Shown: piece by piece, positions 29,768-40,250 of the stretch | How the letters are laid out: the number at the start of each line of letters is the position of its first letter | Position numbering within the stretch: position 1 is the first letter of the stretch | Assembly: GCA_963837345.1 (NCBI GenBank) | Contig: CAWIMX010000002.1 | Coordinates: forward strand, 434,001 to 498,000 | DNA: 64,000 nt | Source of the DNA: CAWIMX01 sp963837345 | GTDB lineage: Bacteria > Acidobacteriota > Vicinamibacteria > Vicinamibacterales > CAVVIG01 | Direction of reading: 5' to 3' | Program-made: the position numbers and the translations under genes | The notes under the pieces: model-generated | Databases searched by the model: none | What the model was told of the DNA's origin: nothing | What the model saw: the letters and a program-made list of their open reading frames with translations, nothing else

Positions 29768-30349
29768 ATGACACCACAGCAGTCGCTCGTCGAATCGGTG
29801 ACCACCACCGTCGCGCAGACCATCCGAGGCGCCGGGGAAGTGCTCGATGCCGTGACCGATACGGTCAGCGGCTCACTGGTTCACGCGATTCGGGGCATGG
29901 GATCAGTTGGTACTGCGGCGACCACCACGGTCTCGCAAGTCACCAGCGGAGCCATTCGCGGTACCTCTCAGATCGGCGGCGATCTGGGCGCGGCGACCAA
30001 AGGTGCTATGGTCGGCGTCCTGCGGGGCGTGAAGGAAGTCAACAGCGAGGCACTGTCGGCGATCGGCGCGAGCGCACAGTCGGCGGTGAAGAACACGTCC
30101 GACGTGGGCGGTGACATCGCCAAGACGGCCAAGGCGGCCGTCGAAGGCGCGATCCAAGGCGCCAAGGAGCTCGGCGTCGATGCCAGCCAGGCGGCTTCGG
30201 CAGCGGCGACAGGCGCGCTCAAAGGGGCTGGCGAGATCAGCTCGAAAGCTGTCGACCAGGTGCGTGATGCACTGACCGGGGTCATCGCTGGCGTGAAAGT
30301 CGTGTTGCAGGAACCCTTCAAGTCCGGATCGTCGCGGAGCGCGAACTGA
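29768..30349 (+). CDS. Low-complexity amphipathic repeat protein (LEA/apolipoprotein-like)
   Basis: A 193-residue protein almost wholly of Ala, Gly, Ser, Thr and Val with regular charged residues. Recurrent modules such as GAIRGTSQIGGDLGAATKG, GAIQGAKELGVDASQAASA and GALKGAGEISSKAVDQV imply a tandem amphipathic-helix repeat of roughly 25-30 residues. There is no signal peptide or Cys. Comparable compositions occur in LEA-type desiccation proteins and phasin-like granule coats; neither is proven here. ATG 29768 follows an excellent ribosome site (AGGGAGGAG). Confidence 0.75.
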   Translation: MTPQQSLVESVTTTVAQTIRGAGEVLDAVTDTVSGSLVHAIRGMGSVGTAATTTVSQVTSGAIRGTSQIGGDLGAATKGAMVGVLRGVKEVNSEALSAIGASAQSAVKNTSDVGGDIAKTAKAAVEGAIQGAKELGVDASQAASAAATGALKGAGEISSKAVDQVRDALTGVIAGVKVVLQEPFKSGSSRSAN

Positions 30350-30727
30350 GGCGGCTGTCCGCATCCGGCCGTCGCTCAAGCTACCGTCGTCTGGATCATG
30401 GCTCTGATCTGTGATGGCGGTCTTCCATACGCTCAACCTGGGGGCCGTGGCGCAACCGACGAACGCGAGTGTCCCGACGCACTTGCAGCGCAGGACTGGG
30501 TGCATGTATCGCTCAGTTATGGGCAGATGGCGGTGACCGGCCAGTTCCTGGATCGTCCTTGCTCCCGCCCCCGCGAGCGGAAACCAAGTTGTCCGCTCCT
30601 ACGTCTTACTGGTCGGAGGACGCGAGCGGTTCTCACTCGAATGCGACAACGTGCCGGCAGCGAATTGTCCCTGAGACCGCCGGCCACAACACGTCCAGTG
30701 CCCTCGAAACTGATGAGGGCCAGAACG
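30350..30727. other. 378-bp region without a supported gene
   Basis: Open frames here are short and lack recognisable motifs or good starts. The 14-mer CGGTTCTCACTCGA at 30627-30640 recurs at 31052-31065, so one copy lies on each side of the small winged-helix gene at 30728. No promoter is clear. Confidence 0.35.
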
Positions 30728-30997
30728 ATGGCGGATCAGACGACGCTCGGTAGTATCGCCCCTCACGTCGAGCCCCTCCCTTCGGAACGACGGCGCCCTG
30801 CCGACCGCCAACAGCTTGTGCAGCGCATCCGGTCCGAGTTCGAGGAAATGCCGGGCCAGTGCTTGACGCTCGCGCAGGCGAGCCGACTCTTCGACGTGCC
30901 GCCGGACAGGTGCGCCCGCGTGTTCAGCGAATTGATCGACGACGGCGTGCTCGCCTTGAACGTGAACGGGCGGTATCGCGTCCGAAGAGCATCGTGA
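30728..30997 (+). CDS. Small winged-helix-like protein
   Basis: An 89-residue protein. The C-terminal 60 residues (RSEFEEMPGQCLTLAQASRLFD, then VPPDRCARVFSELIDDGVLALN and GRYRVRRAS) form a helix-turn-helix with a short wing. I know this arrangement from small acidobacterial proteins without assigned function. The N-terminus is Pro/Arg-rich. DNA binding is plausible, the target unknown. The ATG at 30728 is favoured, but the in-frame ATG at 30713 is possible. Confidence 0.6.
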   Translation: MADQTTLGSIAPHVEPLPSERRRPADRQQLVQRIRSEFEEMPGQCLTLAQASRLFDVPPDRCARVFSELIDDGVLALNVNGRYRVRRAS

Positions 30998-31207
30998 GCC
31001 CGCGCCCGCTCCGTGCTGGTGAGCGCTTGCCGCGTTCTGGCTCGCCAGAATCGGTTCTCACTCGAGCGTTACGAGAGCCGCACAATGTCGGCGGGCTCGC
31101 CGTGTGGAGCGACGCCGAGCGCGGCGCGTGTCTGATCTCTGGCCTGGGCTCGGCTCAGGACTCCACCCGGAGCGTCGGGCACTCCCCGTCGGGACGGCGA
31201 CGTGGTG

Positions 31208-31483
31208 CTACACGTCGGCGACGACTTCTCTCACTTCGATGCTGTTGATCGTCACCGACGGAGGAGCTGCGCTGCGTACGGCGGCGGCGGCGTCGTCTGC
31301 GTTCTGCTTCGAGGCGAACACGACCATCGACGTGCCGTGGGCGCCATCCGCGCTTCGAGTCCAGAACCCCTTGATGATGCCCGGCATCTGTTTGACACGA
31401 GGCACTGTCTGCTCGCGTAGGGCCTTCAATGCGACGTCGGACTGTTCGGCGGTCAGAGTCGCGTTCACGATGACGGCATGCAT
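31208..31483 (-). CDS. Small antibiotic-biosynthesis-monooxygenase-like (ABM/dimeric alpha-beta barrel) protein
   Basis: A 91-residue protein with ferredoxin-like fold features: HAVIVNATLTAEQSDVALKAL, PRVKQMPGIIKGFWTRS and SMVVFASKQNADDAAAAVRS. The pattern matches ABM-type dimeric barrels, which range from haem or quinol monooxygenases to non-enzymatic stress proteins. No catalytic residue set can be fixed. The start at 31483 has GGGAGGTGAGC immediately upstream. It follows the NHL protein gene on the same strand by 77 nt. Confidence 0.7.
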   Translation of the reverse strand: MHAVIVNATLTAEQSDVALKALREQTVPRVKQMPGIIKGFWTRSADGAHGTSMVVFASKQNADDAAAAVRSAAPPSVTINSIEVREVVADV

Positions 31484-31560
31484 GCTCACCTCCCGGTCAA
31501 AACGTATCGCCGACACGCCGATGAGGAGACGGCTGGCGCCGTCTCCCCGGTTCCTGCGGG

Positions 31561-32721
31561 CTACTCGTGCACGTACTTCTTCACGTCCATCTGGCCGACT
31601 TCGGCGCCGTAGATGTTGCCGCTCGCATCGACCGCGACGCCTTCCGCCGAGCTCGTGCCCACGTGCAGGAGATCGGGATCGGGAATGAAGTACTTCACCT
31701 TGCCGTCGACGGCGCTGCCGATCCGGATGCCGCGCTGCCAGCCGCCGGGATGGGTGGTGTTGTTGCTCGGCCCCGACTCGGAGTCCGCCACGTACAGCAT
31801 GTCGTGGCTGTCGACGAACACGCCGCTCGGCCGGCTGAACTGCATCCACTGATCGATGAACTTCCCGGTCTGATCGAAGATCTGGACGCAGTTGCAGCTC
31901 CGGCTGCCGACGAACAGGCGGCCCTTCGAGTCCATCGCGAGCGAGTGCGGCTGGTTCAGCTCGCCCCGCGCCGGATCGCCGCCGCCCTGGGCGCGCCCCC
32001 ACTTCGTGAGCAGTTTGCCGGTCTTGTCGAACTTGTAGATGTACCCGCCGCCGGCGCCATGCGTCTCGGCCACGAAGATGTCGCCGTTGGGCGCGGTGAG
32101 CACGTCGTTCGGCTGATAGAAGAACCCGGGCTCCGCGGCGCCGCCGGGCGTGCCGAGCGTCAGCAGCAACGTGCCGTCGGGGCTGAACTTGAACACCTGG
32201 TGGCCTTTGGTCGCTCCCGCCGCTGCGCCCACCGGGCCGCCGCGCCCGGCGCCGCGACCCTGGCTGGGCCGGTTGTCGTTGCCGTCGGTCACCCAGACGT
32301 TGTCGTCGCGATCGACGAACAGGCCGTGCGGAAACACGATCATGCCGGCGCCGAAGCTCTTGATGAGATGCCCGTTCTCGTCGAAGTGGAGCACGGGATC
32401 GAGGGCCGACATCTTGCCCGCCGCGGCATCGTAGCAGCTGTTGGCGCCACAGCGGTCGATCGCCCAGATCGTCTTGCCGTCCTTGTCGATGTCCACGCCC
32501 GCCGTCGATCCCCAATGGCGCCCGGCCGGCATCTTGAAGTAATCGGCGATGGTCACGTACGGGTTCGGATAGCTGTTGGCGACGATCGCATCCGGCGACG
32601 TCGTCGGCCGCGGCTCGCCGCCGGCCCGCCCCTGGGCAGACGCGTTCCATCCGTAGCCGGCAAACGCGGCGATCCCGGCAGCCACCACGACGAGACACGC
32701 GCGACGCGTACGAGCTGTCAT
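31561..32721 (-). CDS. Exported NHL-repeat beta-propeller protein
   Basis: A 386-residue protein with an N-terminal signal/anchor (CLVVVAAGIAAFAGYGWNASA). At least five NHL blades follow, for example FPHGLFVDRDDNVWVTDG, FFYQPNDVLTAPNGDIFVAE, LNQPHSLAMDSKGRLFVGS, RPSGVFVDSHDMLYVAD and SAEGVAVDASGNIYGAEVG. The layout is like the peptidyl-alpha-hydroxyglycine amidating lyase propeller, but the enzyme's metal ligands cannot be confirmed by eye. It is likely periplasmic. AGGAGGTG precedes the ATG. A second NHL protein lies 1 kb away in the other orientation. Confidence 0.82.
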   Translation of the reverse strand: MTARTRRACLVVVAAGIAAFAGYGWNASAQGRAGGEPRPTTSPDAIVANSYPNPYVTIADYFKMPAGRHWGSTAGVDIDKDGKTIWAIDRCGANSCYDAAAGKMSALDPVLHFDENGHLIKSFGAGMIVFPHGLFVDRDDNVWVTDGNDNRPSQGRGAGRGGPVGAAAGATKGHQVFKFSPDGTLLLTLGTPGGAAEPGFFYQPNDVLTAPNGDIFVAETHGAGGGYIYKFDKTGKLLTKWGRAQGGGDPARGELNQPHSLAMDSKGRLFVGSRSCNCVQIFDQTGKFIDQWMQFSRPSGVFVDSHDMLYVADSESGPSNNTTHPGGWQRGIRIGSAVDGKVKYFIPDPDLLHVGTSSAEGVAVDASGNIYGAEVGQMDVKKYVHE

Positions 32722-32839
32722 ACCCACACCTCCTCGAAGCCCGTCTGATTCTACTCTCGGAAGGTTCACGTTCACCCACAATGGTGCCAGGCGCTTCGGC
32801 ACGCGGCCTATCGGCCCGGCAGCAGGCGCGTCAACTCTT

Positions 32840-33548
32840 GGTCCCAGTGCGGAGAGACGACGATCGACGCGGGCGCCGAGGCGTCCGCCGTTGGACGAAA
32901 TCCGCACGGCCGCTCCGGGACCCGGGAACGGACGCACCCAGACCTCCAGCGCCCCCGTTTGATCGGTCGCGTACGCTAGCCAGTGCCCGTTCGGTGAAAG
33001 CCTCCCGCCCCAGCCGGCAAATGTCGTCGGCAACCACTGGTGGGCCTTCCCGTCGCTCAAGGTCAGCACGCCGATCTTGGGCGGCACATGCGGCGGCGGC
33101 AGCTGGACGAGAACGCCCAGACATCCGCGCGCTGGTCCACCGGCTGTCCGCGTGCCTGCTCCGGGCTCATGTATGCCGCCGTGCCCAGCGCCAGCCCGTC
33201 GCGAGTGGCGCCAATCGTGATCGTCGGCGAGCCGGTGAGCGCGGGCGCGGCGCTGTCGCCGGTCATGGCCTTGGCGAGACCGAAGTCCAGCACCTTGACG
33301 ACGCCGCCAGGCGTGACCTTGACGTTGGCGGGCTTCAGATCCCGGTGAATGATCCCCTGCCCGTGCGCGGCCTCGAGCGCCTCGGCGATCTGGCGCGCGA
33401 TCGCGAGCGCTGGTCGAGGGCGAGACGCCATCCGAGCGGATCCGTCGCGGCGCGACGCCGGTGGCCCGGTAGACTCCCCCATCCCACCCGCGCCGATGGC
33501 GCCGACGACGACGTAGGGGCCCAGGGCGTCGCCGTTGTGGAGGGACAT
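32840..33548 (-). pseudogene. Decayed Ser/Thr protein kinase with PD40-like tail
   Basis: The start (MSLHNGDALGPYVVVGAIGAGGMGE) is the glycine-rich loop of Pkn-type kinases. About 80 residues including the ATP-anchoring Lys are missing; the frame resumes at EALEAAHGQGIIHRDLKPAN, DFGLAKAMTGD and AAYMSPEQARGQ. It then jumps to a C-terminal propeller fragment (GGRLSPNGHWLAYATDQTGALEV, VRPFPGPGAAVRISSNGG). The transmembrane segment and most of the sensor domain are gone. The loss of whole domains points to genuine decay. A TAGAAT element and the second NHL gene lie just upstream. Confidence 0.75.
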
Positions 33549-33679
33549 CGGGTGGATCCGGCCGCGATTATGCCGACAAGGCGCGATCCGCGACTGGATG
33601 TAGAATCCGCCAGACCCGAAAGGCGATGGCCGAGGCGGCCGCTCGGCATCCGTCGAAGCATCGAAGGGGGAGTACGAAC

Positions 33680-34798
33680 ATGAAACGCACCTGCAGTGTC
33701 CTCGTCGCCGCGCTTCTTGCCGCCGGCACCCACGCGACTCTTCACGCGCAGATTTCCACCAGAGAACAGCAGGCCGAGCAGGACGCGATCGACGCGAAGA
33801 CGCCCAAGCTGAACGCCAGGGAAGAGGTGCTTCAGCTGCTGGTTCCGGGCTATACGATGGGCGAGACCGTCGGGGTCGACGTCAACTCCCAGAACCACAT
33901 CTTCGTCTACTCGCGCACCAACCCGCAGGGCGTGGCCCGCGGGGGGACGGCCGCCATGCTCTGGGAATTCGATCCGGACGGCACGTTCGTCAAGGAATGG
34001 GGCCCCCACAACTATGCGGCCTCCTTCGCGCACTCGGTTCGCGTCGACAGCCACGACAACGTCTGGCAGGTCGATGAAGGCTCGGGCATGATCGTCAAGT
34101 ACAGCCCGCAGGCGGTGCCGCTCGAACAGTTCGGCCGGACGCCGGAGGCCATCGACTATCTCGAGTCGATGCTGGAAAAGAAGGGCCGCGGATTCGAGAG
34201 CGAGGCCCGGCAGCTCGAACGGCCGGGTGACATGGTGCAGCGCCTGCACCCCGTGGGCGGGGTCGGCACGTTCAATCGGCCCACCGACGTCGCGTGGGAT
34301 TCCCACGACAACGTGTTCGTCACCGACGGGTACGGCAATTCGCGCCTCGTCAAAATCGCCCCGGGCGGCCACTGGCTGAAATGGGTCGGCACGTGGGGCA
34401 CGGGCCCGAACCAGTTCAACATCATTCACAGCGTCGCAGTGGACGCGAACGACAACGTCTATGCCGCCGACCGCAACAACCACCGCATCCAGGTCTACGA
34501 CGACGACCTGAACTTCATCAAATCGATCACGGGGATGGGCGCGCCGTGGGGCCTGTGCATTCCGCGCGCCGACGCCAGTGGCAAGCAATACATCTACAGC
34601 TCGGATGGCACCTCAGGCCGCCTCTACAAGATCGACCTGACCACCGGCAAGGTGGTGGGCTGGGCGCAAACCAGCCTCGGCCGCGGCGAGGACGATGCCG
34701 GGCGTCTGGTCCACGAGATCGGCTGCAAGGATCCCAACGTGGTGTACCTGGGCTCCGCGATCCTGTGGAACGTCACCAAGGTCACCATCACGCCCTAG
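33680..34798 (+). CDS. Exported NHL-repeat beta-propeller protein
   Basis: A 372-residue protein with signal peptide MKRTCSVLVAALLAAGTHATLHA. NHL-type blades include SFAHSVRVDSHDNVWQVDEGS, FNRPTDVAWDSHDNVFVTDG, IIHSVAVDANDNVYAADRNN and GAPWGLCIPRADASGKQYIY. It ends in WNVTKVTITP. The family commonly serves as periplasmic binding or lyase-like propellers; the function here is unknown. The ATG at 33680 is chosen for the signal peptide and the GGGGGAG ribosome site 7 nt upstream. Confidence 0.82.
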   Translation: MKRTCSVLVAALLAAGTHATLHAQISTREQQAEQDAIDAKTPKLNAREEVLQLLVPGYTMGETVGVDVNSQNHIFVYSRTNPQGVARGGTAAMLWEFDPDGTFVKEWGPHNYAASFAHSVRVDSHDNVWQVDEGSGMIVKYSPQAVPLEQFGRTPEAIDYLESMLEKKGRGFESEARQLERPGDMVQRLHPVGGVGTFNRPTDVAWDSHDNVFVTDGYGNSRLVKIAPGGHWLKWVGTWGTGPNQFNIIHSVAVDANDNVYAADRNNHRIQVYDDDLNFIKSITGMGAPWGLCIPRADASGKQYIYSSDGTSGRLYKIDLTTGKVVGWAQTSLGRGEDDAGRLVHEIGCKDPNVVYLGSAILWNVTKVTITP

Positions 34799-34835
34799 TC
34801 GACTGACGAGGACCGGGCGGACGCCGCCACCGACA

Positions 34836-35468
34836 TCAGTCGTGGCGCGCGGCGTTCGCCCGTTCCGCATCCCGACGCCGCCGGTTTTCGTCCTCGGCAG
34901 TCTCGCCCACGTGGGTCTGTTCGCCGCCGGTTTCCACACCGAGGACGTCGCCCGGCTGAGCCCGGCCGCCGTCGTGCGGGCTGGGATCCACCTCGTCCGC
35001 CTCGCGATCGTTCCGGGCGCGCCACCAGTCGGGCCGCTGGTATGCAGGGCCCTCCCACGCGCGCGCGGACTCCTCGAACGCCGGCGCGCCTGACGCGGCG
35101 ACGGACGCGTCGCAGAACGCCGCGGCGTACCGGTCGAGGTCCTCCCGGGAGAACTTCTCGAATTCGTGCGTGTCGAACCCGGGGAACCTGTCGATCCGGA
35201 TCCGATCGATCGACGCGACGAGCACTTGGCGGTCGAGATCGAGCCTCGCGTAGCCTGCCGGAAGCAGGAAGTCCTTCGACTTGAACCAGCCGCCCGAGTC
35301 GACCACCACGTAGTAAGGCCGGCCATCGGCAGAATCGACAATGAACCCGTCGATGTCGCCCAGATGCTCGCCGGTCGGGCTCTCCACGTTCATGCCGTCG
35401 AAATCGATGCGATCCTCATCGAGATCGCCGGCGTCGAGATACCGCAGCCAGGGAAACGGTCGATCCAT
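34836..35468 (-). CDS. PRC-barrel domain protein
   Basis: A 210-residue protein. The PRC barrel occupies residues ~22-95 (VESPTGEHLGDIDGFIVDSADG, YYVVVDSGGWFKSKDFLLPAG, LDRQVLVASIDRIRI). A charged, disordered-looking tail rich in Arg, Asp and Glu follows. PRC barrels in stand-alone proteins often bind RNA or act as stress-induced scaffolds. The function here is unassigned. It is divergent from the DUF3309 gene, a pairing typical of stress loci (inference). Confidence 0.78.
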   Translation of the reverse strand: MDRPFPWLRYLDAGDLDEDRIDFDGMNVESPTGEHLGDIDGFIVDSADGRPYYVVVDSGGWFKSKDFLLPAGYARLDLDRQVLVASIDRIRIDRFPGFDTHEFEKFSREDLDRYAAAFCDASVAASGAPAFEESARAWEGPAYQRPDWWRARNDREADEVDPSPHDGGRAQPGDVLGVETGGEQTHVGETAEDENRRRRDAERANAARHD

Positions 35469-35635
35469 CGGAAGCCTCCAGACGCGCGTTGAGTCGCGCG
35501 CACTGGACGAGTGAGCAAGACTCGCGCCCGGCCCGTGAGCGGCGTCGAGGGCCAGCTGCCGCGCTTCGGCGGCTCGCCACTTGCACGTCATGCAGCGAAC
35601 GGCAGAGACCGGCGCAAGCCGGCGAGGAGCTCATC

Positions 35636-35788
35636 ATGTTGTTGATCCTGCTCGTGGTCCTTCTGGTGCTCGCGGCCGGGTCGGCGCCTGCCTGGCCGTA
35701 CAGCCGGGATTGGGGCTATGCGCCGAGCGGCGGCGCGGCGATCGTCGCGGCGATTCTCGTGCTCCTGCTGTTGTACGGCCGCTTCTAG
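35636..35788 (+). CDS. DUF3309 small membrane protein
   Basis: A 50-residue protein: a hydrophobic helix (LLILLVVLLVLAAG), the family core WPYSRDWGYAPSGG and a second helix AAIVAAILVLLLLYG. The motif around WPYSRxWGYxPSGG identifies the DUF3309 family, for which no function is known. A ribosome site GGCGAGGAGC lies upstream of ATG 35636. Confidence 0.85.
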   Translation: MLLILLVVLLVLAAGSAPAWPYSRDWGYAPSGGAAIVAAILVLLLLYGRF

Positions 35789-35810
35789 GCGACGATTCTG
35801 CGCCTCCACG

Positions 35811-35816
35811 TAGAAT
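35811..35816 (+). promoter_or_regulatory. -10-like hexamer TAGAAT, predicted leaderless start
   Basis: TAGAAT ends only 8 nt before the ATG at 35825, so transcription would begin at or next to the start codon. There is no ribosome-binding sequence in the gap. Confidence 0.45.
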
Positions 35817-35824
35817 GGTGCGCC

Positions 35825-36805
35825 ATGGGACAGTTGCGCGCCCGCACCATCTCGTCGATCGCTGGATTGTTCGCCCTGTGTCTGCTCGCGTCGTCGGAAA
35901 TACCGATGCGAGGCCAGGCGGGGCCGGAGCGCTTCTGGCTCGCCGGACGATATGACGGCAATCACGTGATCGTCTACTTCGACGCCCTCAAGATCGGAGA
36001 CGCGTGGCCGCAGAACACGGAGGAGATCGCGCCTCCGATCGCCGATGCGTTCTTCGCGCCTTTCGGCCTGCCGGCGGACTTCGTCGGCCGCCTTCAGGCC
36101 GGAGGCCGCGTGGAGCGCTTCAACCCGGGCGACCGGTACGACCTGCTGGTCGGCAACGGCATGGATGCGACGATCACCCTTGCCACGTTCGTCGGATTTC
36201 AAGGCGACGAGTCCGTTGGCAACAACTCGTTTCTGGGCGCGCTCGCCACGCCGGACCGCGTCGATCGCCTGCGGTTCACCAAGGACTACTACGCGGTACG
36301 GCGCCACGTCGAGCGTCCGGCCGGGGAGGCCTCGCCGCGATTCGATCCGAATACGGTCGTCAGCCTCGACGATGGCCCGGTGCCATTCGCCGTGGAGACG
36401 CGTGCGGCTGCGCTTCTCACCGAGCGGATGAAGAAGGAGCCGGCAGACAGCCTGCCGCGCGACGCGCGAAGCATTTCGCCTGCCGTCCTCGTGCAGCGCT
36501 TCACGCTCGCGGATGGCACGCCGCGCTACTACGCCAGGGCCGAATGGCGCAGAAACCGTCTGGCGTCGCCGATCTATGCCGTCGGCGCCTGGCTCGCACC
36601 GTCGCCGCAACTCCACGTGGCGGCCTGGGAGCCGACTGCCTTCTCCCGTCTTCTGAACGTCGTCGATCTCGGCGGCGGCAGGGTGGGCGTGATCGCGCCG
36701 CTCGAGCGCGGCGACGGCCGCGGCATCGAGCTGGCGGAGTTCGCCGACGGCGCCAACCTCGCGGCCATGCGCTCGCTGCACAGCTTCGGCGTCACCGCAG
36801 GCTGA
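35825..36805 (+). CDS. Exported protein of unknown function
   Basis: A 326-residue protein with an N-terminal signal/anchor (SSIAGLFALCLLASSEI). The mature part has mixed alpha/beta character: RFWLAGRYDGNHVIVYFDALK, RYDLLVGNGMDATITLATFVG and RLLNVVDLGGGRVGVIAPLERGDG. I recognise no catalytic motif. The upstream TAGAAT and absence of a Shine-Dalgarno sequence suggest a leaderless message. Confidence 0.7.
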   Translation: MGQLRARTISSIAGLFALCLLASSEIPMRGQAGPERFWLAGRYDGNHVIVYFDALKIGDAWPQNTEEIAPPIADAFFAPFGLPADFVGRLQAGGRVERFNPGDRYDLLVGNGMDATITLATFVGFQGDESVGNNSFLGALATPDRVDRLRFTKDYYAVRRHVERPAGEASPRFDPNTVVSLDDGPVPFAVETRAAALLTERMKKEPADSLPRDARSISPAVLVQRFTLADGTPRYYARAEWRRNRLASPIYAVGAWLAPSPQLHVAAWEPTAFSRLLNVVDLGGGRVGVIAPLERGDGRGIELAEFADGANLAAMRSLHSFGVTAG

Positions 36806-36866
36806 ACACCTGAGATCTTGCCGGAACCGTTCTTGCTCCCTCGGTCGATGGGAAGGAGCATGAGTC

Positions 36867-38045
36867 ATGAAGGTCGCGATCAACGGAATCGGCGTGGCGG
36901 GGCCGACGCTCGCCTACTGGCTGCGGCAGGCCGGCCACGAGCCGGTGCTCTTCGAGCAGGCGCCGGCGCTTCGGACGGGCGGCTACCTCATCGATTTCTG
37001 GGGCCTCGGCTACGAGATCGCCGAGCGGATGGGCCTGGTGCCGACACTCCGCGAACGCTGCTATGAGATGGCGCGGATGCGCATGGTCGGCCGCGATGGC
37101 CGCCAGGAGGCCGCGATCGACCTGACGCCCATGCGCGAGCTGCTGCAGGGCCGCTTCATCAGCCTGGCGCGGGCCGACCTGGCGGCAGCCCTTTTCGGCG
37201 CATGCGACGGCGTACCGGCCCGCTTCGGCGTGTCCCTCGTCGCGATCGATCAGGACGCCGCCGGCGTCACGGCCACGCTCTCCGACGGCCGCCAGGAGCG
37301 TTTCGACCTGGTGGTGGGCGCCGACGGCCTGCATTCGCACGTGCGCGAGCAGGTCTTCGGGGCGGAAGCCCGATTCGAGCGGTTCCTGGATTGCTACATC
37401 GCGGCGTTCCGCCTGACCGGCTATCCGCACCGCGACGAGCTGACGTACGTGTCACATACCGTGGCGAAGCGTCAGGTTGCGCGCGTATCGCTGCGCGACG
37501 ACGAGACGCTGATCCTGCTCGTGTGTCGCGCGGATCTCATGCCGGGCCATCCGCTGCAGGAGCAGCAGAAGGCCGCCCTGCGACGCGCCTTCGGCGACAT
37601 GGGCTGGGAGGTGCCGGCGATCCTGGACGCCATGGACGGTGTCGACGACCTCTATTTCGATCGCGTCAGCCAGATTCATCTCCCGGCCTGGAGCTCGGGG
37701 CGGGTGGGCCTGCTCGGCGACGCGGCGGCGTGTCCCTCGCTCCTTGCCGGCGAGGGCACCGGACTGGCGATGCTCGAAGCCTACGTGCTCGCCGGGGAGC
37801 TGCACCGGAGCGGCGGCGACTTCGCGCGCGCCTTCTCGGCGTACGAGGCGCGGCTCCGGTCGTTCGTGACCACCAAGCAGAAGAGTGCGCTACGGCTCCG
37901 CGGCTTCTTCGCGCCAGAGACGGCGCTCGCGCTTGCTGTACGCAACATCGCCGTCCACGCCTTCTCCGTCCCGTTCTTCGCCAAGCGTCTCCTGGCGGGC
38001 TCTCTGCACGAGGATCTCGACCTGCCGACGTACCGGGCGGCATAA
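36867..38045 (+). CDS. FAD-dependent aromatic-type monooxygenase
   Basis: A 392-residue flavoprotein of the PHBH/TetX-like class. The Rossmann FAD loop is VAINGIGVAGPTLAYWLRQAGH (Ala in place of the final Gly), the DG motif is LVVGADGLHSHVREQVFG at ~150, and the second FAD contact is GRVGLLGDAAACPSLLAGEGTG around 280. Such enzymes hydroxylate aromatic or polyketide-like substrates with NAD(P)H and O2. AAGGAG lies upstream of the ATG at 36867. No pathway partner is adjacent. Confidence 0.87.
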   Translation: MKVAINGIGVAGPTLAYWLRQAGHEPVLFEQAPALRTGGYLIDFWGLGYEIAERMGLVPTLRERCYEMARMRMVGRDGRQEAAIDLTPMRELLQGRFISLARADLAAALFGACDGVPARFGVSLVAIDQDAAGVTATLSDGRQERFDLVVGADGLHSHVREQVFGAEARFERFLDCYIAAFRLTGYPHRDELTYVSHTVAKRQVARVSLRDDETLILLVCRADLMPGHPLQEQQKAALRRAFGDMGWEVPAILDAMDGVDDLYFDRVSQIHLPAWSSGRVGLLGDAAACPSLLAGEGTGLAMLEAYVLAGELHRSGGDFARAFSAYEARLRSFVTTKQKSALRLRGFFAPETALALAVRNIAVHAFSVPFFAKRLLAGSLHEDLDLPTYRAA

Positions 38046-38110
38046 GGGAACGGTACTCACGACAAGGCCACCAGACCGTGCGGCAGCCAGCTCTGCTACG
38101 AACGGCCGGC

Positions 38111-38205
38111 TCGGGCGATAAGACGTTGAAGCTCTACGAGGGCGGTTTCACGATCTGCTCAATGACGTCGACAGGGACACGGTGATGGCCGACGTCAAGG
38201 GCCGG
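38111..38205 (+). pseudogene. C-terminal relic of an alpha/beta hydrolase (lysophospholipase type)
   Basis: The segment encodes DKTLKLYEGG in one frame and FHDLLNDVDRDTVMADVKG in the next, together the conserved end of monoacylglycerol-lipase-like hydrolases including the catalytic His. Nothing upstream resembles the rest of the enzyme. It is a short remnant inside the gap between the flavin monooxygenase and the next gene. Confidence 0.6.
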
Positions 38206-38250
38206 ACGACGCCCGCCTGCCGGTCGTGCCGTGACGGGCCGTCCGCGATC

Positions 38251-38256
38251 TAGAAT
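38251..38256 (+). promoter_or_regulatory. -10-like hexamer TAGAAT before 38267
   Basis: TAGAAT ends 10 nt before the GTG at 38267. The spacing supports that GTG as the start and a leaderless transcript. Confidence 0.4.
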
Positions 38257-38266
38257 CCCGGGCATC

Positions 38267-38623
38267 GTGACCGGACTCAGCTGGCGCTGGATTGCAGTGA
38301 TGGTGGCGGCGCCGCCGCTCGTTGCCCCCCTCGTCGCCTATCTCATCTGGCGCCAGGGCGAGATGATCCTGGGCAATCTGGCAGGCGCCGCGCTCATTCT
38401 CGGCACGGCGCTGGCGTTGATTCTGCGCGAATCGACCGAGGTCGATCGCCTCACCCGCGCGTGCCTCGACGCCGGCTACACCTGCTGGCCCGAGCCGAGC
38501 GCCTTCGCGCGCTACGCCATCTACGCCGGAATCGGGTTCGTCGAGGTGGCCGCCCTGTTCCTGTGGAGCCTCAGGATCGAGCGTCACATTCGCGACCGCC
38601 GTTACGCGCCCGAGTGGCGTTAG
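38267..38623 (+). CDS. Small membrane protein of unknown function
   Basis: A 118-residue protein with three hydrophobic helices: WIAVMVAAPPLVAPLVAYLIW, GNLAGAALILGTALALIL and YAIYAGIGFVEVAALFLWSL. The loop contains CLDAGYTCWPEP. I recognise no family. GTG 38267 is preferred to the ATG/GTG codons further upstream because of the TAGAAT spacing. Confidence 0.6.
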   Translation: MTGLSWRWIAVMVAAPPLVAPLVAYLIWRQGEMILGNLAGAALILGTALALILRESTEVDRLTRACLDAGYTCWPEPSAFARYAIYAGIGFVEVAALFLWSLRIERHIRDRRYAPEWR

Positions 38624-38714
38624 CGCGGCGGCCGATCCGGGTGTCTGTTTGAAGACCTCCGAATCGAGCGCGGTCGGCACGCCTGACGGCCCTGGCCGTC
38701 CCGTCGCGGCGCGT

Positions 38715-40246
<1,532 letters not shown>

Positions 40247-40250
<4 letters not shown>

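Noticed and set aside
30998..31207. Possible small gene between the winged-helix gene and the ABM gene
   Set aside because: Open frames lack starts with ribosome sites and any recognisable motif; left as intergenic.
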